Notes: a model not told the origin generated them from the letters alone. 33,059 nt of DNA from Candidatus Acidiferrales bacterium (GCA_035515795.1 DATJAY010000024.1:1-33059); one strand, 5' to 3'; positions 22,819-32,085 are shown, counted from the first letter of the stretch. Numbers and translations are program-made.

Positions 22819-24069
22819 ATGGATAGGAAAATAGAAAAGAAGCCGTTCTACAAACGGAGACTGTCCTGGATTTACGCCGGGGGCGGCGCGCTATTTCTGT
22901 TCCTGATCATCTTAATAATTTCTGATACCGGAGCAAAGCTGAATGTCGAAGCAGACAAGATCACCGTCTCGACTGTGGCGGAGGGCGATTTCCAGGAATT
23001 CATTCCGGTGACCGGGAATGTCCTTCCGCGTACGACTTTTTATCTCGATGCAATTTTAGGCGGCATAGTCGAGAAAAAATTTGTCGAAGAAGGTGTAATG
23101 CTGAAGGAGGGGGACAGGATCTTACAGCTGTCCAATACGAATGTTCAACTCAGTACGCTCCAGCAGGAGACGTTTGCATATCAGCAGATCAACGATGCGC
23201 GGAACACGAGATTGCAGATTGAACAGAATAGCAATGGACTACAGAATGCTCTCGTATCGGCAAATTATGCGGTGATAAATGCAAAGGAGATATTTGATCG
23301 TCAGTCTAAACTAAAAGAAAAGAATTTGATCTCACAGCAGGATTACGAGCTGGCGGAGAACAATTATCATCTTGCGGCGGAGCAGCAGAAATTGGCTTAT
23401 CAAAATTTCTTCGCGGATTCCATTCAGAGACAATCTCAATTGACGCAGATAGCCTCGTCAATCGAGAGGCTGCAAAAAAATCTCGAGCTGATAAGGGAGA
23501 ATATAGAGAACCTCACTGTCAGGGCCCCGATTAACGGACAACTAACCTCTTTAAATGCCGAGACAGGACAATCAAAAAATCCCGGGGACCAGATCGGGCA
23601 GATAGATGCCTTGGATGGCTTTAAGGTCAGAGCGGACATCGACGAGTTTTATATTGCGCGGGTGATGAAAGGGCTGCATGCTTCGGTGGATATTGATGAA
23701 AAGACGTTTACTCTTTCAGTGACAAAAGTCTATTCGGAAGTGACAGGGGGCAAATTTCAGGTCGACATGGAATTTGACGGCAAAGTGCCTGATGGAATTA
23801 GACGAGGCCAGACGCTTCAAATAAGACTGCAGCTGAGTGAGCGGACAAAAGCTCTTTTGTTGCCGCGTGGAGGATTTTACCAGAAGACTGGCGGACAATG
23901 GGTATTTGTGCTCAATAAGTCAGGCAACACCGCTGCAAAGAAAAGCATAAGCCTTGGTCGCCAGAACCCCGATTACTTCGAAGTGCTGAGCGGGCTGAAT
24001 CCGGGAGACAAAGTTGTAACTTCGTCTTACGACAACTTCGGGGACGTGCAAGAACTGATTCTGAGGTGA
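22819..24069 (+). CDS. HlyD/MacA-type membrane fusion (adaptor) protein
   Basis: A 416-residue periplasmic adaptor for an ABC exporter. A short basic cytoplasmic start and one transmembrane helix (about 17-36, GGGALFLFLIILIIS) anchor it. A lipoyl half follows (PVTGNVLPRTTFYLDAILGGIVEKKFVEEG...LKEGD), then a long helical hairpin (~95-215, Gln-rich coiled coil), the second lipoyl half (VRAPINGQLTSLNAETGQ), and a beta-barrel and membrane-proximal end (GGFYQKTGGQWVFVL, LSGLNPGDKVV). The ATG used has AAAGG six bases upstream; an earlier in-frame ATG at 22768 would sit at the predicted transcription start with no ribosome site. First gene of the sigma-54 operon; the permease follows after 7 bases. 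Confidence 0.92.
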   Translation: MDRKIEKKPFYKRRLSWIYAGGGALFLFLIILIISDTGAKLNVEADKITVSTVAEGDFQEFIPVTGNVLPRTTFYLDAILGGIVEKKFVEEGVMLKEGDRILQLSNTNVQLSTLQQETFAYQQINDARNTRLQIEQNSNGLQNALVSANYAVINAKEIFDRQSKLKEKNLISQQDYELAENNYHLAAEQQKLAYQNFFADSIQRQSQLTQIASSIERLQKNLELIRENIENLTVRAPINGQLTSLNAETGQSKNPGDQIGQIDALDGFKVRADIDEFYIARVMKGLHASVDIDEKTFTLSVTKVYSEVTGGKFQVDMEFDGKVPDGIRRGQTLQIRLQLSERTKALLLPRGGFYQKTGGQWVFVLNKSGNTAAKKSISLGRQNPDYFEVLSGLNPGDKVVTSSYDNFGDVQELILR

Positions 24070-24076
24070 GGAGAGA

Positions 24077-26455
24077 ATGTTCGGAAATTATTTGAAAATA
24101 TTCCTGAGAAACATGAGGAGGCACATAGGATATTCCATCGGCAATATTTCCGGATTGTCCGTAGGCATGACCGCATGTTTCTTCATCCTCATGTTTGTCC
24201 GCTACGAATTCAATTGGAACGATAGCAATGAGAATCTTTACCGCACTTATAGGGTTCAACAGAAAGTCTTCTTCAAAAACAGCACCGAGATTTATTGGCA
24301 AACTGGCTACAGGTTGGCTTCCGAGTTGAAAAGTCAAATTCCTGAAATAGAAAACGCGGCCACGGTAGGAGACGTCTGGGGAGAATACCTCTCCACTTCC
24401 GACAAGCTTACTTTTAACGAGAAGCACGGCTATTACGCCGACGATAATATCTTCAGGATTCTGACATTTGATTTTATTCACGGAGACCGTGATAAGCTAT
24501 TATCTACGCCATACTCGGTGGTCATTTCGAAAGAACTTGCCGACAAATACTTCCCCGGTGAAAATCCGCTCGGCAAAACTATCAAGGCGTCTAAGAATAA
24601 ATCGCTCAAAGTGACGGGCGTGTTCAGGAATTTGCCGTCCAATGACGATTTCCGCCCGGATTATCTTGTCTCCTTGTCCACATTCAGGGAGGTGACGGAT
24701 TGGAAAAAGTACGATGCACTCGTGAACATCGGCGCGGCCGATTTCTCGACTTACATCACGCTGAAATCGAATACATCGGCAGAGGTTGTTGACAAGAAAA
24801 TTTACAATTTCGCCGACAAGTTTGTCGTCAACAATTATAAGAAACTGTACCTCAAGCCGTTGTCGGAGCTTCATCTCAAGGCCGATGAAAGGAACGACAT
24901 CGAAATGGCCTTGTACTACATTAGTGGTTTTGCAGTTTTCGTTCTGGTGCTCGCATGCATCAACTTCATCAACATGGCAACCGCAAATTCCTATTTAAGG
25001 AAAAAAGAAATCGGCGTGCGCAAGGTTGTCGGTGCGTCACGGTCCACTCTCTTTGTTCAATTCATTGGCGAATCATTGATCTTCTCATTCATCTCGCTGT
25101 TGATAGCATCGATGCTGGTCGAGATTTTCCTGCCGTATTTCAATGCTGTCGTTCAAAGGCAAATAGAAATAAGTGTGAGCCGTGATATAGGTTTCATCCT
25201 TGTCATGATTTCTGCGTTCCTGATCACCGGCATTCTGTCAGGTATATACCCCGCGCTGTACGTTTCAAGTTTTCGTGCATCACAGGTGATAAAAGGAGAC
25301 CTTTCTTTATTCAAACAGGCGAGGCAAGGCTCTTCAAAAACCTTTTTGAGAAAGTCGCTCGTTACATTTCAGTTTTGCATTTCGATTGCGCTGCTTATAG
25401 GTACTGTTTACGTCGTCAGGCAGGTGCATTACATGAAGACCAAGGACCTGGGATTTGAAAGACAAAATCTCCTTGTCTGTCAGGTGTTTGGTCAAAGCAG
25501 CAGCGGCAATTTCGAGATCTTACGGAATGAGCTCTTGGGCAATCCCAATGTTGTCGATGCTGCGGTCTCGATAAACTCTCCGTTCCATGGAGATTGGGAA
25601 AAAGAAATCAATTGGGAAGGAGCCGCCCCGAATGATAGAATGAGCATAAACTACAACTCGGTCGACTACAATTTCATTGGCACTTATGAAATGAAGATGG
25701 TGCTCGGCAGGAATTTTTCAAGACAATTTCCATCGGACGACAAAGCATGCATTATCAATGAGACTGCATGGGAAATGCTCAAGTGGGAAAATCCACTAGG
25801 AAAGAGAATTGATGACAATAAATACACCGTGATCGGCGTCGTTAAAGATTTTAATCCTTATTCCGTCCACGAGAAGATCCCGCCATATTATATGACGTTA
25901 AAGGCGGATCGACTCGATGAAGCAGGCATCTTTGCTGTGCGAATCAAGCCCGCCGACAAGGAGAACACTGTCTCGTTTGTCAAAGCACAGTTCAGCCGTT
26001 TTTTCTCCGATGCGATCATTGACGTCGGAGATTTTGACAGCGGCATAGATTTAGGAACAAAAAGTGTTTGGGAGGTAGTCGAGAAGGTATTCATCGGCTT
26101 CGGAATCATCGCTGTACTAATTGCCGCAAACGGAATGTTCGGAATGATTTCTTTCGCATCCCAAAGAAGGATGAAGGAAGTCGGGATTCGCAAAGTTTTC
26201 GGCGCTAACATCCCGCAGCTTTATCTAATGATGTCGAAGGACTTTGCTTTTCTTCTTCTTTTCTCTTCACTGTTCGCTTTCCCTTCGGGATATTTGGTGT
26301 TGCGTACGACGCCGGGGGCGTATAAGTACCAGCTGCAGTCCGTGGATTATTTGATCTGCATCGGAGTAATGGTCCTGACTGCACTGGCGGCTTCGGTCTA
26401 CCACACGACGAAGGCCGTTTTTTCAGATCCCGTAAAAACACTTAGGTATGAGTAA
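24077..26455 (+). CDS. MacB/FtsX-type ABC permease 1
   Basis: A 792-residue permease without ATPase domain. An N-terminal membrane helix (about 20-40, after FGNYLKIFLRNMRRHIGYSIGN) is followed by a large periplasmic MacB-type domain. The first FtsX domain has helices near 280-300, 335-357 and 372-395 and the loop EIGVRKVVGAS (~311). After a link helix (430-450), a second periplasmic domain leads to the final FtsX domain with helices near 670-692, 723-743 and 757-775 and loop EVGIRKVFGAN (~700). These duplicated FtsX proteins are typical of FCB exporters and work with a LolD-type ATPase and an adaptor, moving substrates mechanically. AGGAGA precedes the ATG. Substrate unknown. Confidence 0.94.
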   Translation: MFGNYLKIFLRNMRRHIGYSIGNISGLSVGMTACFFILMFVRYEFNWNDSNENLYRTYRVQQKVFFKNSTEIYWQTGYRLASELKSQIPEIENAATVGDVWGEYLSTSDKLTFNEKHGYYADDNIFRILTFDFIHGDRDKLLSTPYSVVISKELADKYFPGENPLGKTIKASKNKSLKVTGVFRNLPSNDDFRPDYLVSLSTFREVTDWKKYDALVNIGAADFSTYITLKSNTSAEVVDKKIYNFADKFVVNNYKKLYLKPLSELHLKADERNDIEMALYYISGFAVFVLVLACINFINMATANSYLRKKEIGVRKVVGASRSTLFVQFIGESLIFSFISLLIASMLVEIFLPYFNAVVQRQIEISVSRDIGFILVMISAFLITGILSGIYPALYVSSFRASQVIKGDLSLFKQARQGSSKTFLRKSLVTFQFCISIALLIGTVYVVRQVHYMKTKDLGFERQNLLVCQVFGQSSSGNFEILRNELLGNPNVVDAAVSINSPFHGDWEKEINWEGAAPNDRMSINYNSVDYNFIGTYEMKMVLGRNFSRQFPSDDKACIINETAWEMLKWENPLGKRIDDNKYTVIGVVKDFNPYSVHEKIPPYYMTLKADRLDEAGIFAVRIKPADKENTVSFVKAQFSRFFSDAIIDVGDFDSGIDLGTKSVWEVVEKVFIGFGIIAVLIAANGMFGMISFASQRRMKEVGIRKVFGANIPQLYLMMSKDFAFLLLFSSLFAFPSGYLVLRTTPGAYKYQLQSVDYLICIGVMVLTALAASVYHTTKAVFSDPVKTLRYE

Positions 26456-26519
26456 TCCCTTGTCGGATTTTTATTTGAATCAAGAATACTATATAACTGC
26501 AATTAAGTTTAGGAAAACA

Positions 26520-27320
26520 ATGCAAGTAAAACGAAATATTCTTACTGTCATCTTATGTATTGCACTTATCACAATTTCTAGTTGCACCAGAAACTCATCA
26601 TCGCCGATCGGCGCTGTCCCGGAAAATTCGATCGGGATGGTTTACGTCACCGGCGGGACTTTTCAAATGGGCAGCAATTCCGGATACTCGGATCAAAGAC
26701 CCGTTCACTCTGTAACGCTGAGCAACTTCTATATTGGCAAGTACATCGTAACGCAAAAAGAATGGCGCGATGTCGTGCAGTGGAAACAGGGGTCTTCTAC
26801 ATCTCCACTCATGCCCGATCCAAGTTATTTCAAAGGAGACAATTTGCCGGTGGAGCAAGTGGATTGGAATGAAGTTCAAACATGGATCTCGTACCTCAAT
26901 GAAAAAGAAGGAACGACGAACTACCGTTTGCCTACCGAAGCAGAGTGGGAATATGCCGCGCGGGGAGGCAACCGAACCAAGGGTTATGTCTTTAGCGGGA
27001 GCGACAATGCAGACGATGTAGCATGGCATGACTCGAATGCAGGAGGACGAACACATGCCGTTGGAACGAAACTTCCCAATGAGCTCGGGATTTACGATAT
27101 GAGCGGCGATGTCTGGGAGTGGTGTTCCGATTTCTATGGCGGTCCATATTCTAATAAATCTCAGTATGATCCTACGGGAGCGACAAACGGTGAAAGCAGA
27201 ATCCTGCGAGGTGGGTCATGGAGCAACATCAATTCCGTCTGTGTCTGCACCTTCCGTTATCCTGATTATCCGATTAACAGATATGCAGTATATGGCTTCC
27301 GTATCGCAAAAGATAAGTGA
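26520..27320 (+). CDS. SUMF1/FGE-fold lipoprotein in the export operon
   Basis: A 266-residue lipoprotein: signal MQVKRNILTVILCIALITIS with lipobox Cys22, then a formylglycine-generating-enzyme (SUMF1) domain. Domain marks: MVYVTGGTFQMGSN (~38-51), RPVHSVTLSNFYIGKYIVTQKEW, NLPVEQVDWNEVQTWISYLN, YRLPTEAEWEYAARGG, NELGIYDMSGDVWEWCSDFYG and RILRGGSWSNINSVCVCTFR...YGFRIAKD. The first of the two FGE catalytic cysteines seems kept in SVC, but the second is not at its usual spacing, so oxidase activity is doubtful; many such proteins bind ligands or act in export. The start is set by AGGAAAA and the lipobox; a longer frame overlaps the permease end. It sits between permease 1 and the ATPases. Confidence 0.9.
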   Translation: MQVKRNILTVILCIALITISSCTRNSSSPIGAVPENSIGMVYVTGGTFQMGSNSGYSDQRPVHSVTLSNFYIGKYIVTQKEWRDVVQWKQGSSTSPLMPDPSYFKGDNLPVEQVDWNEVQTWISYLNEKEGTTNYRLPTEAEWEYAARGGNRTKGYVFSGSDNADDVAWHDSNAGGRTHAVGTKLPNELGIYDMSGDVWEWCSDFYGGPYSNKSQYDPTGATNGESRILRGGSWSNINSVCVCTFRYPDYPINRYAVYGFRIAKDK

Positions 27321-27367
27321 GTCATATGTTGAATCGTTATTTAACGAAACAATTTGCTGGAGGCAAA

Positions 27368-28057
27368 ATGATACGTACTAATGGTCTCAAGAAAATCTAC
27401 ACGACAGAAGAAGTGGAAACCACGGCATTAGATAATGTAAACGTCGAAATTAAGGAAAAGGAATTTGTCGCAATAATGGGCCCATCCGGATGTGGAAAAT
27501 CCACGCTCTTGAACTTGATCGGGATGCTCGATAATCCGTCCGACGGTCAGTACTACTTTCTTGGCGAAGAGGTTTCAAAATATACGGAGAGGCAACGCGC
27601 CAATTTACGTAAGAAGAATATCGGTTTTGTTTTTCAAAGCTTCAATCTGATAGATGAGCTGACCGTGTTCGAAAACGTCGAGCTGCCTCTGCTTTATCTC
27701 GGAGTCTCATCCTCCGAAAGGAAGAGAATGGTCGAAGAGGTTCTTGAAAGGATGCAGATAATGCATCGAAGGGACCACTTTCCGCAGCAATTATCGGGCG
27801 GCCAGCAGCAGCGCGTCGCTGTCAGCAGGGCCGTGGTCGCGAAGCCGGCGCTCATACTGGCAGATGAACCGACAGGGAACTTGGACTCCGCAAACGGTGA
27901 GGAGGTAATGAATAGCTTGACCCAATTGAACGAGGGAGGAACAACCATCGTGATGGTCACGCATTCGCCACACGATTCGGAGTTTGCACATCGCATCATT
28001 CATTTATTTGATGGGCATGTCGTTACCGAAAATTACAAAGAAAAATTCCAGGTATAG
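27368..28057 (+). CDS. LolD/MacB-type ABC ATPase 1
   Basis: A 229-residue ATPase that powers FtsX-type permeases from the cytoplasmic face. Walker A GPSGCGKST (38-46), Q-loop FVFQSFNL, signature LSGGQQQRVAVSRAV, Walker B LILADEPTGNLDS and H-loop VTHSP are all canonical. The ATG is set by a GGAGG site seven bases upstream; the frame also opens 51 bases earlier inside the preceding gene's end. ATPase 2 follows after 12 bases, counting from the chosen ATG. With two ATPases and at least three permeases, pairings are not fixed by the sequence. Confidence 0.95.
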   Translation: MIRTNGLKKIYTTEEVETTALDNVNVEIKEKEFVAIMGPSGCGKSTLLNLIGMLDNPSDGQYYFLGEEVSKYTERQRANLRKKNIGFVFQSFNLIDELTVFENVELPLLYLGVSSSERKRMVEEVLERMQIMHRRDHFPQQLSGGQQQRVAVSRAVVAKPALILADEPTGNLDSANGEEVMNSLTQLNEGGTTIVMVTHSPHDSEFAHRIIHLFDGHVVTENYKEKFQV

Positions 28058-28069
28058 GAGGTGGAAGAA

Positions 28070-28732
28070 ATGATACGACTCAGAGGTATCGAGAAATACT
28101 ACACTAACAAGGTCATCAAGACGTACGTGCTCCGGAAAATCGACCTGGAGGTCAGAGAAGGCGAGTTTGTCTCGGTGATGGGACCGTCGGGATCCGGGAA
28201 GACGACGCTGCTCAATATTATCGGAATGCTCGATACGCCGTCGAATGGCGAATACCATTTCCTCGGTGAGCCGGTTCACGAGATGAAAGAGAAAAAACTG
28301 ACGGAGCTTCACAAAACTCATATAGGTTTCGTCTTCCAGAGTTATCATCTCATCGACGAGTTGACTGTTTATGAAAATCTCGAGACTCCTCTCCTATATC
28401 AAAAGGTGAAGGCAAGCGACCGAAAAGGAAGGGTTGCAGAGGCATTGGACAGGTTCAATATCGTCGCAAAGAAGGACCTATTCCCGAATCAACTGTCGGG
28501 TGGACAGCAGCAGCTTGTCGCAATTGCCAGGGCGGTTATCGCTGAACCGAAACTCATTCTTGCTGATGAGCCGACGGGAAATCTCCACTCTGAGCAGGGT
28601 AAAGAAGTAATGGACCTTCTGAAGGGATTGAACGAACAGGGAACTACAATAATCCAGGTGACGCATTCGGAGACCAATGCTGCGTATGGAAATAGGGTGA
28701 TAAGGCTGAAAGATGGGTGGATCGAGAAATGA
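28070..28732 (+). CDS. LolD/MacB-type ABC ATPase 2, altered signature and D-loop
   Basis: A 220-residue homologue of the preceding ATPase (Walker A at 38-46, FVFQSYHL, Walker B LILADEPTGNL, VTHSE). Two differences stand out: the signature reads LSGGQQQL (142-149), with Leu for the usual Arg after the third Gln, and the D-loop is NLHS with His173 instead of Asp. Both lie at the ATPase dimer interface. AGGAGG eight bases before the ATG fixes the start. It could pair with ATPase 1 as a degenerate partner in a heterodimer, or serve permease 2 alone. Signature and Walker residues for ATP binding remain, so it is not obviously dead. Confidence 0.94.
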   Translation: MIRLRGIEKYYTNKVIKTYVLRKIDLEVREGEFVSVMGPSGSGKTTLLNIIGMLDTPSNGEYHFLGEPVHEMKEKKLTELHKTHIGFVFQSYHLIDELTVYENLETPLLYQKVKASDRKGRVAEALDRFNIVAKKDLFPNQLSGGQQQLVAIARAVIAEPKLILADEPTGNLHSEQGKEVMDLLKGLNEQGTTIIQVTHSETNAAYGNRVIRLKDGWIEK

Positions 28733-28766
28733 GGGCAACTAAGAAAATGGGTATGAGGGCCGAGAC

Positions 28767-31196
28767 ATGATCAAGAATTATCTGCGGGTCGCATTTAGAA
28801 ACCTATTGAACTATAAGGCTTATTCATTTATAAACATTGCGGGCCTTGCCGTCGGCATTGCTTGCTGCATAGCGATAATGCTTTTTGTCCGAGATGAGTT
28901 GAGTTATGACGAGTACAACAAATTTGCTGACCGGATATATAGACCACACCTTCTCCTCCGAGCGAACGGGCATGAAATGAATACGGCATTGTCTCCCGTT
29001 GCCATGGGTCCTGCAATCTATACAGATCTCCCGGATGTTGCTGCCTACACTCGGCTCATCAAGAGCGGTCCGACTGTGGTCCGATATGAGAACAAAACAT
29101 TCGTTGAAGAAAATCTTTTCGGGGCAGACTCGACAGTGTTCGATGTATTCACATTTCCTTTCGTGGTCGGAAATCCGAAGACTGCACTCATTCAGCCAAA
29201 CACGGTCGTAATCACTGAATCCATGGCACATAAGTATTTCGGTAATGACAATCCGATCGGCAAGATCCTCAATACGGGGAACCAAGACAAATTTGTCGTG
29301 ACCGGCGTTATCAAAGACATTCCCCAGAATTCACATTTACATCCAGATTTCATGGCTTCCCTCACTACATCGCAGGACAGCAGAAATCCTACATGGATAA
29401 GCAACAACTATTACACGTATCTTTTGCTCCGAAAGGGAGTAAGCCCAATTGAGTTTCAGAAGAAGTTGGATGACGAAGTCATGAAATATGCGAGTCCACA
29501 GCTGAAAGCCGTGGCTGGCTTTTCTCTCGAACAATTCAGGGCGGCTGGAAACAATTACGGATTAGTGCTGCAGCCTCTTACGTCGATTCATCTCAACTCG
29601 CACCTCGATTACGAGGTTGAGCCGAATGGTGACATTACGTACGTTTACATATTTTCTGCTATAGCTATAGCGATTCTGTTGATTGCATGCATAAACTTCG
29701 TAAACCTCGCCACGGCAAGATCTGAGAAGCGGGCGAAAGAGGTCGGCGTTAGGAAAACGTTGGGATCGGCCCGATCACATCTCGTCGGACAGTTCATGTC
29801 CGAGTCGATTGTGATAAGCTTTATCGCCGTGGTTTTGGCAATCGGTATAGTCGAACTCTTGCTTCCTTTCTTCAATCAGGTTGCTGATAAGAAAATGAGT
29901 CTCCACCTATTCAACGATCCATTATCATTACCAGTTCTTATTTGCTTCGCCATCGTGGTCGGAATCATTGCGGGAAGTTATCCAGCCTTCTACCTTTCGT
30001 CATTCCATCCTATCGACGTTCTGAGATCTGAAGTCAGGAAAGGAGGAAGGAAATCGTTACTTAGAAGCGGATTGGTGATTTGCCAATTTGCGATCTCGAT
30101 TGCCTTGTTCGCGGGAACCTTCATTGTCTTTGCGCAACTCAGATATGTCCAGACAAGAAACCTCGGGTTCGATAAAGAAGAGACTATCGTAATAGATAGA
30201 ACGAGCGATCTTTCCACCCAGCTCCAGTCCTTCGAAGATGAGCTGAGAACAAATAGAGGTATCGTAAATCTTACGAATTCAAATGCGATTCCAGGGAACC
30301 AGGGTGGGGACAATGGCTGCCGCTTAGAGGGTGCTCCAGAAAACCGGGTTGAAGACATCCAGCAAATGTTCTGCGATTATGATTTTGCAAAAACCTACAA
30401 GTTAGGGATCGCTGACGGGAGGTTCTTCTCAAAAGAACATCCTTCGGATAGCGCTGCTGTTGTGGTCAACGAAGAAGTTGAAAAGAGCTTCAACGCAAAA
30501 AACATCGTCGGGAGACATCTCGTTTTCCCCGGTAACGGCCCCGGAGGGACAGACCTAAAATGTGAGATAGTTGGAGTGGTAAAAGATTTCAACTACAGAT
30601 CCCTTCACGAGCCGATTCGTCCCCTGGCCATTCGATTATTTCCGAGACAAGCGTTCATCGGACGGTTCGTTACAGTTCGTCTGGCGCCGGGTGATCACTT
30701 GAGCACGATGTCCTTCATAGAAAACGTCTGGAAGAAGTATGCTGGAGATGAAGAATTCAGCTGCAACTTCCTCAACGATGACCTTCAAAAACTTTATGCA
30801 GCAGATCAGAGAACCAGTGAGATAGCCGGAGCGTTTTCGATCGTTGCAATTTTCATTGCGTGTCTCGGCCTTTTGGGTCTAGCTGCATTTGTCACCGAGC
30901 AGCGAACGAAGGAGATCGGGATACGAAAAGTTCTTGGTGCTTCGGTTGCAGAGATCGTCGCGCTTCTCTCGAAAGAATTTGTCAAATGGGTATTGATCGC
31001 AAACGTGGTCGCATGGCCCCTCGCTTACTATGTAATGAACAACTGGCTGAAAAACTTTGCTTACAGGACAGAGATCAGCCTCTGGATTTTTGTAGCGTCG
31101 GGTGTCGTGGCATTGGTGATCGCGTTATTGACGGTGAGTTCGCATGCTATGAGAGCGGCGACCGCAAATCCGGTGGAGGCATTACGATACGAGTGA
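28767..31196 (+). CDS. MacB/FtsX-type ABC permease 2
   Basis: An 809-residue permease of the same double-FtsX architecture as permease 1: N-terminal helix about 20-40 (SFINIAGLAVGIACCIAIML), SYDEYNKFADRIYRP, periplasmic domain, FtsX helices near 291-315, 348-368 and 386-408 with EVGVRKTLGSA (~325), link helix ~436-455, second periplasmic domain (NSNAIPGNQGGDNG region), and final helices near 690-708, 738-757 and 771-790 with EIGIRKVLGAS (~715), ending NPVEALRYE. Located 34 bases after ATPase 2. Likely a partner of one of the two ATPases and the single adaptor. Confidence 0.94.
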   Translation: MIKNYLRVAFRNLLNYKAYSFINIAGLAVGIACCIAIMLFVRDELSYDEYNKFADRIYRPHLLLRANGHEMNTALSPVAMGPAIYTDLPDVAAYTRLIKSGPTVVRYENKTFVEENLFGADSTVFDVFTFPFVVGNPKTALIQPNTVVITESMAHKYFGNDNPIGKILNTGNQDKFVVTGVIKDIPQNSHLHPDFMASLTTSQDSRNPTWISNNYYTYLLLRKGVSPIEFQKKLDDEVMKYASPQLKAVAGFSLEQFRAAGNNYGLVLQPLTSIHLNSHLDYEVEPNGDITYVYIFSAIAIAILLIACINFVNLATARSEKRAKEVGVRKTLGSARSHLVGQFMSESIVISFIAVVLAIGIVELLLPFFNQVADKKMSLHLFNDPLSLPVLICFAIVVGIIAGSYPAFYLSSFHPIDVLRSEVRKGGRKSLLRSGLVICQFAISIALFAGTFIVFAQLRYVQTRNLGFDKEETIVIDRTSDLSTQLQSFEDELRTNRGIVNLTNSNAIPGNQGGDNGCRLEGAPENRVEDIQQMFCDYDFAKTYKLGIADGRFFSKEHPSDSAAVVVNEEVEKSFNAKNIVGRHLVFPGNGPGGTDLKCEIVGVVKDFNYRSLHEPIRPLAIRLFPRQAFIGRFVTVRLAPGDHLSTMSFIENVWKKYAGDEEFSCNFLNDDLQKLYAADQRTSEIAGAFSIVAIFIACLGLLGLAAFVTEQRTKEIGIRKVLGASVAEIVALLSKEFVKWVLIANVVAWPLAYYVMNNWLKNFAYRTEISLWIFVASGVVALVIALLTVSSHAMRAATANPVEALRYE

Positions 31197-31284
31197 TACC
31201 GATATTGCGCGAAGCGGGGACAAATCCGCAATCAATCTCATATATGACATTAAACTTAAGAAAAAAGCCGAAAGGAGGAGTGTT

Positions 31285-32028
31285 ATGAGACTCAGAGTTA
31301 TTGCTTCGGTTTTGCTGACGGTATTCTTTTGTGCCAATGCGCTTTTTGCCCAGACTTCCACTAAGAAGAAGATTTATATGGATCTTGCGCATGGGCAAAA
31401 ATTCTGGAACGATCCGGCAGGCATGATAAATGGGGCAGGAAACGATCTCGGCCGTGTAAAATATATGACCGATCAGTTCGTCAAAACGTCATCTTCTCTT
31501 AATGCGGAGCTTTTTTATTTGAAGAGCGTGATAAAACCGGAAGATTTGTCCAACTGTGATCTGCTCTATATCCATATCCCCTCGTCAAAGTATACTGCCA
31601 GCGAAATTAAAGCCATAACGCAGTATCTGAGTAAAGGTGGCTCGCTGTTTCTTGTGATGGACGAAGACTATTGGTCGACTCTCGAAGATGCGAATGTAAA
31701 TGATCTCATCAGACCGTTTGGAATACAATTCGGCAAAGAAAGTCCGGACTCGGCGGTAGGTGGATATACTAAGGCGGGTCTCATTACCGATGAATCTTTG
31801 AAAATTACATATCAGGTAGGAAGAACCATAAAAGGAGGTACGCCTTTCTGCTTCAACAACCAAACTGAGGAATATCCCTTCGGAGTTTTCAAGACATTGA
31901 CGAATGGCGGAAAAATTATCGTTATGGGCGATGGGATGACTTCGTTGTACATGACAAGCTGGAATGGAGTCAATGACTATCAATGTGCTGAATTTATGCA
32001 TGATGTATTCAAATGGCTTTTGAATTGA
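31285..32028 (+). CDS. Secreted GATase1-like (DUF4350/IFT52-type) protein
   Basis: A 247-residue exported protein. The signal peptide (MRLRVIASVLLTVFFCANALFAQ) is cleaved probably after LFA. The mature part opens KKKIYMDLAHGQKFW and then alternates strand and helix: LSNCDLLYIHIPSSKYTASEIKAITQYLSKGGSLFLVMDEDYW, and late GGKIIVMGDGM. This is the layout of class-I amidotransferase-like folds of the DUF4350/IFT52 type, which lack the catalytic Cys triad and are thought to bind sugars or partners. AAAGGAGG precedes the ATG. It lies between permeases 2 and 3 of the export operon, so it probably assists export on the periplasmic side. Family call is from pattern recall. Confidence 0.72.
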   Translation: MRLRVIASVLLTVFFCANALFAQTSTKKKIYMDLAHGQKFWNDPAGMINGAGNDLGRVKYMTDQFVKTSSSLNAELFYLKSVIKPEDLSNCDLLYIHIPSSKYTASEIKAITQYLSKGGSLFLVMDEDYWSTLEDANVNDLIRPFGIQFGKESPDSAVGGYTKAGLITDESLKITYQVGRTIKGGTPFCFNNQTEEYPFGVFKTLTNGGKIIVMGDGMTSLYMTSWNGVNDYQCAEFMHDVFKWLLN

Positions 32029-32085
32029 CAATAACCAATTATCAATGAGCATTGACGACTGTTCGATGAAAATTGGAGGAATGGT

